This document shows, piece after piece, positions 56,692-64,000 of a stretch of 64,000 nucleotides of DNA. The notes under the pieces are model-generated. The model saw only the letters and a program-made list of their open reading frames with translations, was not told the DNA's origin and did no database searches. Both the position numbers and the translations under genes were made by a program. Positions within the stretch are counted from its first letter, which is position 1; each line of letters opens with the position of its first letter. Source of the stretch: Acinetobacter haemolyticus CIP 64.3 = MTCC 9819 (lineage in GTDB: Bacteria > Pseudomonadota > Gammaproteobacteria > Pseudomonadales > Moraxellaceae). The stretch covers positions 1 through 64,000 of the forward strand of contig NZ_KB849804.1 of NCBI RefSeq assembly GCF_000369065.1, read 5' to 3'.

Positions 56692-59449
56692 GACTTACCT
56701 CAATTAAATTTGGTGAATTATGTAGAATGAGTTCAATCTCTGATTTTGAAATTTGTTCAGTTTCAGAAAGTTCTATTAGTTTAAGCTTTCCATCTATAAC
56801 ACTTTGCACTTTATCCCAAGATTTGAGACGACTCATCAATAACTTGAAAATTTGATTGCCTGCTGAAAGTTGCTGTTCTTTAGATAACATGAATAAAGCG
56901 GGCATAATTTCATTAAACATTGCCATTTTATCAATGAGCTGAGTTCTTGGATAAATAGCTTGATCTGCATTACAAGATTTATAAATGGCTGCATTTTCAC
57001 AGACTTCTTGTAATTGTTGATAATGGCTCACTTCTTCCATTTCTAATATCAATTCAGCATTAGGGGCTGTAATTAAGGAAAGTTTTTCATCGCTCTCTAT
57101 AAGGGGATTGTTGTTGATGAGCTTGTGGCATTTCGTAATATGACTATAAGCCGATTGGATATCGCATAAAAGCATATCCAATTTTTTAGCGGCTGTTTCA
57201 TATTCAGATTCGAAATTTCGAAGTTCAGTCTCAAGCTTGGATCTGTTTGCTGTGCCTTCAAATTTTTCTTTCTTCAAATTGGCTATATATTCTTCTTTTT
57301 CAATATTATCAATATCTTGATTAATCTGATTGATTTTAATTTGTAGTTTCGAACATATTTCAGATTGATCATTGGATTGGAGTAAGATCTCATTTGTAAT
57401 TGCCAATAAACCACCAATAAAGGCAGGCCCAGTTATAAAATGTCTACAACGGATACAATTCTGAGTTCCTAAATAACCTTGGGGTGTAGGGGTATAGAAT
57501 GAACTACTTTTTATTAACTCACCACCATCCTCACATCTTGAAGCTGCAAAAGGGCAAATACCGTAATCTCTAAAAATAAAATTACCTGCAGGAACCTCAT
57601 TAGATAAAGCTTGCAGTAACTCCAAATTATTACCAATTAATTGGTTTTTAACACTTTCAATTTTATTTTGCTCAATTGTCCTTTGAATTGATTCAACTTC
57701 AGATTTTAAGGCTATTTTTTCACCTTCTTCTAATCGAGTTCTAATATCATGATTGGAAACTTTGCAATAATAAATCGACATGATCACGGAGCTATGGCCA
57801 ACGATCTTCATCACGATTTCAATAGGCATACCCATTTCAAGAACATAGGCTGTAATGAGGCTAACACGCATGCTATGAGGTGTATATTTAGACTTATATG
57901 CACCTAAAATTGCTCTATTTCCTTCAAGTGTAGCTAAGCAAAGATTTGAGGGCTGTATATTATAAAGAGCAGCCGCTAATCTTGGGGTTAAAGCATTTCC
58001 GACATTTGCTGGTTCAAAATCATTAAAGCGCCTAAAAAGAAAACAATTCAATCCTTTGGCTTTTCTTTGTACCTCATTTAAATTTGTTCTTTGGCAATTA
58101 ATCCAAGCACTGGGGTATGAGATAGAATTATATTTTTGTTGCCATTTCCTTAGCCTAATAAGCCAATATGCTAAGTCTTCGGGTATCCACGGAATTGTGT
58201 AGCCTTGCCCATTGTTATTTGTTTTATTTGTAGTGGTAAACATACCTGTTTGACCATCAGGCATTCTTTTGATGAACGATTGTTCTTTGGTTAATCGTGA
58301 AAGTGGGGAATTATTTTTTAGCCAAATGATTTTGTTTTGTTGATCTAAATCAGCAATATATTCATCAGCTTCGCCAGAATCATTATAGGCGATTTGCCGT
58401 CCTCTTAAGGGAACTTTGGTAAGTGCATAAGTATGAATCCAATCTATTGGACACCATAAATATGCTTGATTATCAACGATACGATAAACACAATCAGGGT
58501 CATATAAGTCTAATTGATCAAAGTTGACTTTTACCCAATCGGCATCAAATTTATGAAGATGCTCTAAATCTTGGAAGCATTTTGCACTTGATGGAATAAT
58601 CCATTCTTGAGCTTTTTTGACAAAATGATATTGTAAGCATGGTTTTGTCGTTTCAGAACGGATTGAGCTAGATGATATATTCTGTTGGTTGAGTAAAAGG
58701 GAAAACGGATTTCGAGCATTATCGACTCGTACAATCTCACCTGTTTCATCATCTTCAATCGTTAAATCATTATCAATGATGTAATCTAAGAATTCATTGA
58801 CATAGACAACAAGTTTTCGCCTCATCGGTTCAGATTCTATATTTTCAAGTAAATCTCGAAAGGGCTTTATATCGAATTTTTCTTGTATGAGAAAAGCGTG
58901 TGGTGTTTTGCTTTTATCAAATTGTTCGATATAAAGACGGACGAAACGACACAACTGAGTTTCTTTCGTTCCACCACCACGAGCTTTAGTCATAAACTCT
59001 TTAATCTTAACTGCCCAAGTGACATAGTCTGGTGAAATAAAATCGGGTTTAAATGGTTCAATTTTACCTAAAAATTTGTACCAATTTTCCCATTCATCGG
59101 CATAAACACCCTGAGGGTCAAGAGGAAGAGATGCATCATTTTGTTTATTTATGAACCTTTTGTATTCAGCCATAGTTTTTAAACTTTGGTCTATAATGAG
59201 TTCTTTTAAATCGGTATAAGAAATAAATTCAGGTATATCAAAAAAATCTTTATAGCTGATCCACTCATCATAAATTCTTTCTGGATGAGCAGGTAGTCCA
59301 TACTTTCTATAATTTTGTTTATACGATACAGAATTGGTAATGTCAGCATTTTTACAAAATTGCTTTAAAGAATCCAAGTCTGGAAAAGTTGAAAATTCTT
59401 TATTAAATCTCTTATTTTCGATTTGTCGAATTGCTTGAGGTTTTATCAT
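56681..59449 (-). CDS. Large tyrosine recombinase, GmtZ-like
   Basis: The 922-residue protein has a central tyrosine-recombinase domain. The box I Arg is plausible in KVPLRGRQ. Box II is TPHSMRVSL (HxxR), then VGHSS, and the nucleophile lies in SIYYCK. After this is a long Glu/Lys coiled coil and a Cys cluster (CPFAASRCEDGG ... CIRCRHF) that may bind zinc. The ATG overlaps the stop of the upstream recombinase gene by four bases (ATGA). Family name from memory: gamma-mobile-trio integrase GmtZ. It most likely works with the 436-residue recombinase on the island ends. Confidence 0.8.
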   Translation of the reverse strand: MIKPQAIRQIENKRFNKEFSTFPDLDSLKQFCKNADITNSVSYKQNYRKYGLPAHPERIYDEWISYKDFFDIPEFISYTDLKELIIDQSLKTMAEYKRFINKQNDASLPLDPQGVYADEWENWYKFLGKIEPFKPDFISPDYVTWAVKIKEFMTKARGGGTKETQLCRFVRLYIEQFDKSKTPHAFLIQEKFDIKPFRDLLENIESEPMRRKLVVYVNEFLDYIIDNDLTIEDDETGEIVRVDNARNPFSLLLNQQNISSSSIRSETTKPCLQYHFVKKAQEWIIPSSAKCFQDLEHLHKFDADWVKVNFDQLDLYDPDCVYRIVDNQAYLWCPIDWIHTYALTKVPLRGRQIAYNDSGEADEYIADLDQQNKIIWLKNNSPLSRLTKEQSFIKRMPDGQTGMFTTTNKTNNNGQGYTIPWIPEDLAYWLIRLRKWQQKYNSISYPSAWINCQRTNLNEVQRKAKGLNCFLFRRFNDFEPANVGNALTPRLAAALYNIQPSNLCLATLEGNRAILGAYKSKYTPHSMRVSLITAYVLEMGMPIEIVMKIVGHSSVIMSIYYCKVSNHDIRTRLEEGEKIALKSEVESIQRTIEQNKIESVKNQLIGNNLELLQALSNEVPAGNFIFRDYGICPFAASRCEDGGELIKSSSFYTPTPQGYLGTQNCIRCRHFITGPAFIGGLLAITNEILLQSNDQSEICSKLQIKINQINQDIDNIEKEEYIANLKKEKFEGTANRSKLETELRNFESEYETAAKKLDMLLCDIQSAYSHITKCHKLINNNPLIESDEKLSLITAPNAELILEMEEVSHYQQLQEVCENAAIYKSCNADQAIYPRTQLIDKMAMFNEIMPALFMLSKEQQLSAGNQIFKLLMSRLKSWDKVQSVIDGKLKLIELSETEQISKSEIELILHNSPNLIEVSRES

Positions 59450-60756
59450 TGAATCTCTCTCAATTTTTCTTGCACTTCTTCAAGTGTCGGCTTGATGTAA
59501 ACAAGGCACGATGTTGGACTTTTATGATGCATTGCTTTTTGAATTTCGACTTGATTTAAGCCAGCCTGACGTGCTCGAAAACCATAAGCGTGTCGATGTC
59601 CGTGTTCAGTTGTTCCATGATCTTTCTTACAAATGAGTCCAATACGCTCTACCGCATTTTTATGCAGTCTTTGAAAATTTTTAATGGTTTCAGGCTCACC
59701 TAGTGTATTGGTGAAAGCAAAAGGGTGAGGATTGCTTTTTAAAGGCTCTACTCTTTGAAATTTTAAATAGTTTGCCCAAATTACCAAAAACTCTTTAGCC
59801 TTTTCTGGTGGATTAAACACCACTTCAAAATAGCCTTGTTTAGAAGTAAGTAATGGGCTTTTCCACCCTGCATATAAACGTTCGGTAAATAAGTAGTTAT
59901 TTCTAGGTTTGAACGATGTTTGGGATAAAAGAAATTCACGTCTGTTTTTGAATTGGGGATCAGGAGAGGCGCCTAGCTCAGGATGATAGACTCGAACCAA
60001 TGCTTCTTTGGGTCTATTCGGATTTAAAGTGATATCTGAGGTGAAAATATGAAAAATTTCACTTTTCCTAAGCCCACCATAATTCATCAACATCGTAATC
60101 GCTTGCGATTTATAGTCGTATTTTCCATTTTTTTCGAACCCTAAGTAAATCAACCTTTCAATTTGATCTTCAGGGAAACGAACTGCATATTCAAAATCAA
60201 TCAGGTCTTCATTGAACGAGCCAACTAAACGAACTTGCTGTTGTGATAAATCTTTTTTAGTTAAATGATTTAAAAAGACATTTGCCTGTTTATGATAATA
60301 AGCACACCAATTTAAGCGTTCTTCATAACTTGTTGCTTTACGAAATGGATTTACTCGAATTGTTGAGTGTTCATCCTGCAACATCAGAAAATCTGTGTAA
60401 TGCGTAATATGAAATAATAGATTATTGGTATCTCTGACTGTACGTGGTCGCCAATAAAGATCAAGAGCATCAGTACGGGTAGTTGGATCAACTGTGCCTG
60501 TGATTAAAGCCTCAGTGAAAGCTTTGAGTAATTTTGTTGCATTCTCAATTTGTGGAACAGAATTTATATACTTCAGTAAAAGTTTGAGTGCGTAACAAGA
60601 CCTTTCTTTCCACGATTCGCTTTTTGAATTGAACCAAGCCAAATAACGTAAATGAGAAATAATGACTCCTTTCTCAGTTAGGAGGCAAGGCAAGACCAAG
60701 GTAGTTTGAGTTGAACAATCTTTGTAATTTACATAAATTTTCTTAACGTAAGCCAT
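59446..60756 (-). CDS. Tyrosine recombinase, GmtY-like
   Basis: The 436-residue protein has a SAM-like N-terminal domain and a C-terminal catalytic domain with Arg230 (GGLRKSE), Arg394 in HAYGFR (Tyr391 sits where His of HxxR is usual), His410/411 and the nucleophile Tyr420 (CLVYIKP). It is the first gene of the operon and lies about 110 bases from the right end of the island, so its promoter overlaps the likely recombinase-binding sites and may be repressed by the proteins it encodes. It probably cuts at the TATCAA cores. Family name from memory: GmtY. Confidence 0.82.
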   Translation of the reverse strand: MAYVKKIYVNYKDCSTQTTLVLPCLLTEKGVIISHLRYLAWFNSKSESWKERSCYALKLLLKYINSVPQIENATKLLKAFTEALITGTVDPTTRTDALDLYWRPRTVRDTNNLLFHITHYTDFLMLQDEHSTIRVNPFRKATSYEERLNWCAYYHKQANVFLNHLTKKDLSQQQVRLVGSFNEDLIDFEYAVRFPEDQIERLIYLGFEKNGKYDYKSQAITMLMNYGGLRKSEIFHIFTSDITLNPNRPKEALVRVYHPELGASPDPQFKNRREFLLSQTSFKPRNNYLFTERLYAGWKSPLLTSKQGYFEVVFNPPEKAKEFLVIWANYLKFQRVEPLKSNPHPFAFTNTLGEPETIKNFQRLHKNAVERIGLICKKDHGTTEHGHRHAYGFRARQAGLNQVEIQKAMHHKSPTSCLVYIKPTLEEVQEKLREIQ

Positions 60757-60869
60757 ATACTATTTAGTACAAAGTATGAGGTGTTTTATAATTTAAATTA
60801 TCATTATTTGATCAATTGTCAATATAGAATATTAGAAATAGTATGTTTATAATGGGGTTATAATATCAA
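60757..60869. repeat. Right end of the island: terminal inverted repeat, motifs and core
   Basis: Reading outward: AGTATG (60773-60778), TAGTATG (60839-60845), GGGTTAT (60855-60861), AA, TATCAA core (60864-60869). It mirrors the left end and also holds the promoter region of the recombinase operon. Confidence 0.65.
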
Positions 60870-61199
60870 TACAACAAACAATTGCTTAGGAAAATTGATC
60901 GACGAGTACGCTATCTTGGTAAACGTTTAGAAGAGTTAAAAATTGTAGACTATGTTCCTGAACAAGAGGGAAAGGTTTACTTCGGGGCTTGGGTCGAGAT
61001 CGAAAATGAAGCGGGTGAACAAAAAATTTTGAGAATAGTTGGTATTGATGAGATTTATGATCATCATCCTCAACATATTTCGATTGAATCACCCATGGCA
61101 CGTGCATTATTAACTAAACAAGTTGATGACGAGGTTGAAGTATATACCCCGTTGGGCAAAAAGGTTTGGTATATCAACTCAATTCGTTATGAAAAATAG
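60870..61199 (+). pseudogene. greB: greB, C-terminal fragment
   Basis: Codons 50-158 of host GreB read YNKQLLRKIDRRVRYLGKRLEELKIVDY and continue through the FKBP-like domain with SPMARALLTKQVDDEVEV. No start or ribosome site is carried in from the island in a convincing way, although a TTG at 60882 begins an open frame. The fragment is cut off from its promoter and N terminus, so it should be silent or inactive. Confidence 0.93.
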
Positions 61200-61306
61200 A
61201 AAATCTATAAAAATTCAGCTTGTTGAGTTTATTTTGAGCATTCAGTTTATAAATTTGAATAAAAGGTTTGCCAACTTGCACTTTTATTTATATGATAGCC
61301 GCCATT

Positions 61307-61396
61307 GGAAGCGTGGCAGAGCGGTTTAATGCACCGGTCTTGAAAACCGACGAGGGTGTGAGTCCTCCGTGAGTTCGAATCTCACCGCTTCCGCCA
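61307..61396 (+). tRNA. serT: tRNA-Ser (UGA)
   Basis: A 7-bp acceptor stem (GGAAGCG with CGCTTCC), anticodon loop CTTGAAA with anticodon TGA, a long variable arm typical of serine tRNA, TTCGAAT in the T loop and an encoded CCA end. Length is 90 bases. The gene symbol is by analogy with the E. coli tRNA-Ser(UGA). It is followed by a terminator and then the IS5-family copy 2. Confidence 0.95.
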
Positions 61397-61409
61397 AATA
61401 TCAATGACT

Positions 61410-61440
61410 TAGCCCCGATTTTCGGGGCTTTGTTGTTTTT
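61410..61440 (+). terminator. tRNA-Ser terminator
   Basis: AGCCCCGA pairs with TCGGGGCT, followed by TTGTTGTTTTT. Confidence 0.85.
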
Positions 61441-61490
61441 GGGGTTTATGCAACGTAAGCCTGTAGTAAGCAATAAAGATAATTAGGAGG

Positions 61491-62529
61491 GGCTTTGTTG
61501 CACAAACCTATCTGTAAAAGCTTTTTCAGCGATATAATTTTCAAATGAAGAAGCCTACACACAAAATCTACCGCACAACCAATTGGCCCGCATATAACCG
61601 AGCACTCATGAGTCGCGGAAATATTGCCATTTGGTTTGATCCTGCTACGCAATGGTATGCTCCATCAAAAGGCAAACAAGGGCGAAATCAAACCTACTCC
61701 GACGCAGCTATCCAATGCTGCTTAATGATTAAATCCTTATTCCGTCTATCTTTACGTATGGTCACTGGCTTTGTGCAAAGTCTGATTAAACTTTGTGGAT
61801 TAAATTGGACCGCACCAGATTACAGTACGCTTTGTAGAAGACAAAAGCATATTGATATTGCAATCAGCTACCAAAAAAGTAGCGATGGGCTGCATCTACT
61901 CATAGACTCTACAGGCATGAAGTTTCTAGGTGAGGGCGAATGGAAACGCAAGAAACATGGACCTGAATATCGTCGCCAATGGCGTAAACTACATATTGGT
62001 ATAGATGCTGAAACCCTTCAAATACGCGCTATTCAACTCACTACAAATAATGTCAGTGATTCACAAGTGCTTGGTGATTTACTCGATCAGATTCCACAAG
62101 ATGAGCAGATTGACTCTGTTTATACCGATGGAGCTTATGACACCAAGCAATGCCGTCAGGTCATTGCAGATCGGCAAGCGCATGCGGTGATTCCACCTAG
62201 AAAAAATGCGAAACCATGGAAAGATACAAAGATCAGCTCGCTAGAACGAAATGAATTACTTCGAACAGTTAAACGTTTAGGCAGGAGACTATGGAAAAAA
62301 TGGTCAGGCTATCATCGACGAAGTTTGGTGGAAACCAAGATGCATTGCATTAAATTATTAGGCGATAAATTAATGGCAAGAAGCTTTCCTAGTCAGGTGA
62401 ATGAAATTCATGCACGTGTAGCAGTCCTCAACAGGTTTACGGAATTAGGTCGACCACTTACCCAAGTTACGCCTTAAATTTGGCTCAATTAGGGGCGCTT
62501 TGCATTTCAAATCTTTGTGCAACAAAACC
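61491..62529 (+). mobile_element. IS5-family (IS903-group, IS17-like) insertion sequence, copy 2
   Basis: It is 1,039 bp with the same ends as copy 1 and the opposite orientation. The flanking 9-mers (attaggagg and gattagaga) are not duplicates. The flanks of the two copies also do not match each other in the crossed arrangement expected after an inversion between them. Confidence 0.9.
61545..62477 (+). CDS. IS5-family transposase (copy 2)
   Basis: It is the same 310-residue protein as at 5257-6189, with intact DDE motifs (LLIDSTGMK, YTDGAYDT, RRSLVETK). Confidence 0.93.
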   Translation: MKKPTHKIYRTTNWPAYNRALMSRGNIAIWFDPATQWYAPSKGKQGRNQTYSDAAIQCCLMIKSLFRLSLRMVTGFVQSLIKLCGLNWTAPDYSTLCRRQKHIDIAISYQKSSDGLHLLIDSTGMKFLGEGEWKRKKHGPEYRRQWRKLHIGIDAETLQIRAIQLTTNNVSDSQVLGDLLDQIPQDEQIDSVYTDGAYDTKQCRQVIADRQAHAVIPPRKNAKPWKDTKISSLERNELLRTVKRLGRRLWKKWSGYHRRSLVETKMHCIKLLGDKLMARSFPSQVNEIHARVAVLNRFTELGRPLTQVTP

Positions 62530-62841
62530 GATTAGAGATAAAAAAAGGAAAGTATCTTAGACAATATGAGTTCATAAATTACTCTTGCTTATCTACCCAA
62601 CATACAAGATTGAATCTATCTAAGAGCGAAATGATGAAAATATGTGGTTAAAGAACACAAAGTTTTTAATTTTATAAATAGAATCGCTAGTGAATAGATG
62701 CATTAAAAATTTAAGTCTCATTTGATGATAAGATATCAATAAAAGAGCTGAATTCACATCCAGACTGGCTAATTTTTGCTTTTGGTGTATCTTTACTGGG
62801 CGGTATGTTTTAAAAATATATCGAAGCAGAGGAAGATAAGA
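62530..62841. other. Intergenic region between the IS and modA
   Basis: No gene is firmly visible in these 312 bp. A short frame ending HPDWLIFAFGVSLLGGMF at about 62811 looks like the tail of a membrane protein but has no start. It may be the remnant of a gene removed next to the IS, or chance. The modA promoter should lie here. Confidence 0.4.
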
Positions 62842-63612
62842 ATGCGGGTAAAGATCAAAGCAATATGTATAGCTGTAGTGGTGGCAAGTGGTGGAGTGTT
62901 TACTCCACAAGTTTTTGCCAAGAGTACCGTGACTGTATATGCTGCTGCCAGTTTGACTGATGTGATCAATGAATTAACCCAAGACTATCAACAAAATAAT
63001 AAAGTTAAAATCAAAAATTCATATGCAGGTTCTTCAACGTTAGCTAAACAGATTGAAGCTGGGGCGCCAGCTGATATTTTTATATCAGCAGATCAAGAAT
63101 GGATGAATTATCTACAAAATAAAAAGTGGGTCAAAATACAAGATCGTGTGAATCTGCTCGAGAACCGTTTAGTGGTGATTCATCCTAAAAACCAATTCCT
63201 CACACTAAAAATGGAAAAAAACTTCGATCCAACCCTAAATCACAAAGGTCGATGGTGTACTGGAAATACTCAAAGTGTGCCCGTTGGTCGATATGCAAAA
63301 CAGGCTTTGGTATCACTGAATTGGTGGAACAAAGTTGAACCGCATATAGTGGAAACTGAAGATGTTCGTGCAGCGCTTAATTTTGTTGCACGTGGAGAGT
63401 GTCGAGCAGGTATTGTTTATGCAACAGATGCGGCGATCAGTCGAAATGTCGAGGTTGCAGGTGTATTTCCAAAAAATAGTCATACTCCTATTATTTATCC
63501 AATAGGTTTACTGAAAAATAATCCTGAGACCGTGAAATTCTATCAGTTTCTACGTAGTGATCGTGCAGCTTTGGTCTTCAGAAAATATGGTTTTAGTGTT
63601 CTTGTACCATGA
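62842..63612 (+). CDS. modA: Molybdate ABC transporter substrate-binding protein ModA
   Basis: The 256-residue protein has a Sec signal peptide ending near VFA-KS and the ModA pattern VYAAASLTDVINELTQDY, AGSSTLAKQIEAGAPADIFISADQEWM and GECRAGIVYATDA. It binds molybdate or tungstate in the periplasm. ATG 62842 is used because AGAGGAAG precedes it; a longer frame from 62776 begins with no ribosome site and would spoil the signal peptide. The stop overlaps the start of modB. Confidence 0.95.
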   Translation: MRVKIKAICIAVVVASGGVFTPQVFAKSTVTVYAAASLTDVINELTQDYQQNNKVKIKNSYAGSSTLAKQIEAGAPADIFISADQEWMNYLQNKKWVKIQDRVNLLENRLVVIHPKNQFLTLKMEKNFDPTLNHKGRWCTGNTQSVPVGRYAKQALVSLNWWNKVEPHIVETEDVRAALNFVARGECRAGIVYATDAAISRNVEVAGVFPKNSHTPIIYPIGLLKNNPETVKFYQFLRSDRAALVFRKYGFSVLVP

Positions 63613-64000
63613 TGATGCTTAGTCCCGAAGAAATCGAGATTTTAAAGTTATCCTGTAAGGTGGCGGCAACTTGTCTCATCTTTAGTTTAGTCCCTGCAAC
63701 TATTATGGCATGGATACTTGCTCGCAAAGAGTTTTGGGGAAAGTCCTTATTAGAGACTTTGGTCTTTTTACCTTTGGTATTACCGCCTGTTGTACCTGGC
63801 TATTTACTCTTACAGTTGTTTGGCAATCGTGGTTTTTTTGGACAATATCTGGCACCGTTGGGAATTGAATTTGCATTTAATTGGAAAGGGGCTGTACTCG
63901 CATCTGCGGTGATGGGTTTTCCACTATTGGTTCAGTCGATTCGACTAGCAATTGAATTGGTTGATCAGCGTTTAGAAATGGCTGCCAAAACCTTAGGTGC
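63609..64000 (+). CDS. modB: Molybdate ABC transporter permease ModB, 5' part (runs off window)
   Basis: The frame begins at ATG 63609 (overlapping the modA stop), or at the next in-frame ATG codons 63612 and 63615, and is open to the window end (130 codons visible). It shows hydrophobic spans and the permease signature LVFLPLVLPPVVPGYLLL, LASAVMGFPLLVQSIRLAIELVD and MAAKTLG, which is the start of the EAA loop that contacts ModC. modC is expected just beyond the window. Confidence 0.92.
   Translation, partial: MMMLSPEEIEILKLSCKVAATCLIFSLVPATIMAWILARKEFWGKSLLETLVFLPLVLPPVVPGYLLLQLFGNRGFFGQYLAPLGIEFAFNWKGAVLASAVMGFPLLVQSIRLAIELVDQRLEMAAKTLG

Larger units (their letters stand above)
40754..60869. 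mobile_element. Gamma-mobile-trio-like genomic island inserted in greB (20.1 kb)
   Basis: The element is bounded by the 6-bp direct repeat TATCAA (40754-40759 and 60864-60869) at the point where greB is split. Just inside are inverted ATAACCC (40762-40768) and GGGTTAT (60855-60861), each two bases from the core. The right end encodes a coupled operon of two tyrosine recombinases, a small third protein and a GreB paralogue. The interior holds a type III restriction-modification locus, an XRE/ImmA gene and unknown genes. Four IS elements (6,126 bp in total plus 18 bp of duplications) have entered later, so the ancestral island was about 13.97 kb. No conjugation or phage structural genes are seen. 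Confidence 0.88.

Noticed and set aside
61307..61490. tRNA-Ser as the attachment site of an integrative element
   Set aside because: The tRNA is complete and no repeat of its 3' end was seen in the window; the island junction is 438 bases away, inside greB.
62776..62841. Upstream extension of modA
   Set aside because: No ribosome site, and it would bury the signal peptide; ATG 62842 has AGAGGAAG in front.
1..64000. CRISPR array
   Set aside because: No series of short identical repeats with unique spacers was seen; the only tandem repeats are the adhesin units, the 11-mers and the two-copy promoter repeat.

Overview
The window looks like chromosome of an Acinetobacter species. Gene content (carA-carB-greA, yhbY/rlmE/ftsH/folP, htpX, ttcA, modA-modB), low GC and insertion sequences typical of the genus (an IS30 element with the exact 1,087-bp size and ends I associate with ISAba125) all point that way. 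Assignments rest on reading the sequence and remembered families; no database was searched.

Layout. 1-2649 is the 3' end of a giant Bap/RTX-type repeat adhesin. 2753-6685 is a two-gene unit (a predicted helical-toroid protein and a MurF-like ligase); the ligase is broken by an IS5-family element and has lost its middle. 6678-40238 is mostly ordinary chromosome: a zinc-protease lipoprotein, an alkyltransferase-like protein, UspA, a CatB-like acetyltransferase, greA, carB, carA (with a leader peptide and attenuator), an 11-mer-repeat protein, yhbY, rlmE, ftsH, folP, a YfbK-like lipoprotein, a CocE-like hydrolase, a DMT exporter, pnuC, glpQ, a phosphoethanolamine transferase, an RND pump without partners, mgtE (with a possible switchable leader), htpX, two lytic transglycosylases, ttcA and an SCP2 protein.

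40754-60869 is a 20.1-kb genomic island inserted inside greB. The N-terminal 49 codons of greB lie at 40613-40759 and the remaining 109 at 60870-61199; joined at a 6-bp TATCAA repeat they restore a standard 158-residue GreB. The right end of the island carries a translationally coupled operon of two large tyrosine recombinases, a small third protein and a second complete GreB-like gene. The trio matches my memory of the gamma-mobile-trio family (GmtY, GmtZ, GmtX). The element thus breaks greB and brings a substitute, whose sequence no longer contains the TATCAA core. The ends are imperfect inverted repeats with shared CATACTA motifs.

The island cargo is a type III restriction-modification system, an XRE/ImmA regulator with an unknown partner, an unknown convergent gene and an unknown zinc-ribbon gene. 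Four IS insertions, each with a clean target duplication (ISAba125-like, 3 bp; IS3-family, 4 bp and 3 bp; IS66-family, 8 bp), have broken three cargo genes. Removing them gives an ancestral island of about 13.97 kb with all reading frames restored. Recombinases, greB substitute and res are still open.

After the island come tRNA-Ser(UGA), a second copy of the IS5-family element and modA followed by the start of modB, which runs off the window.
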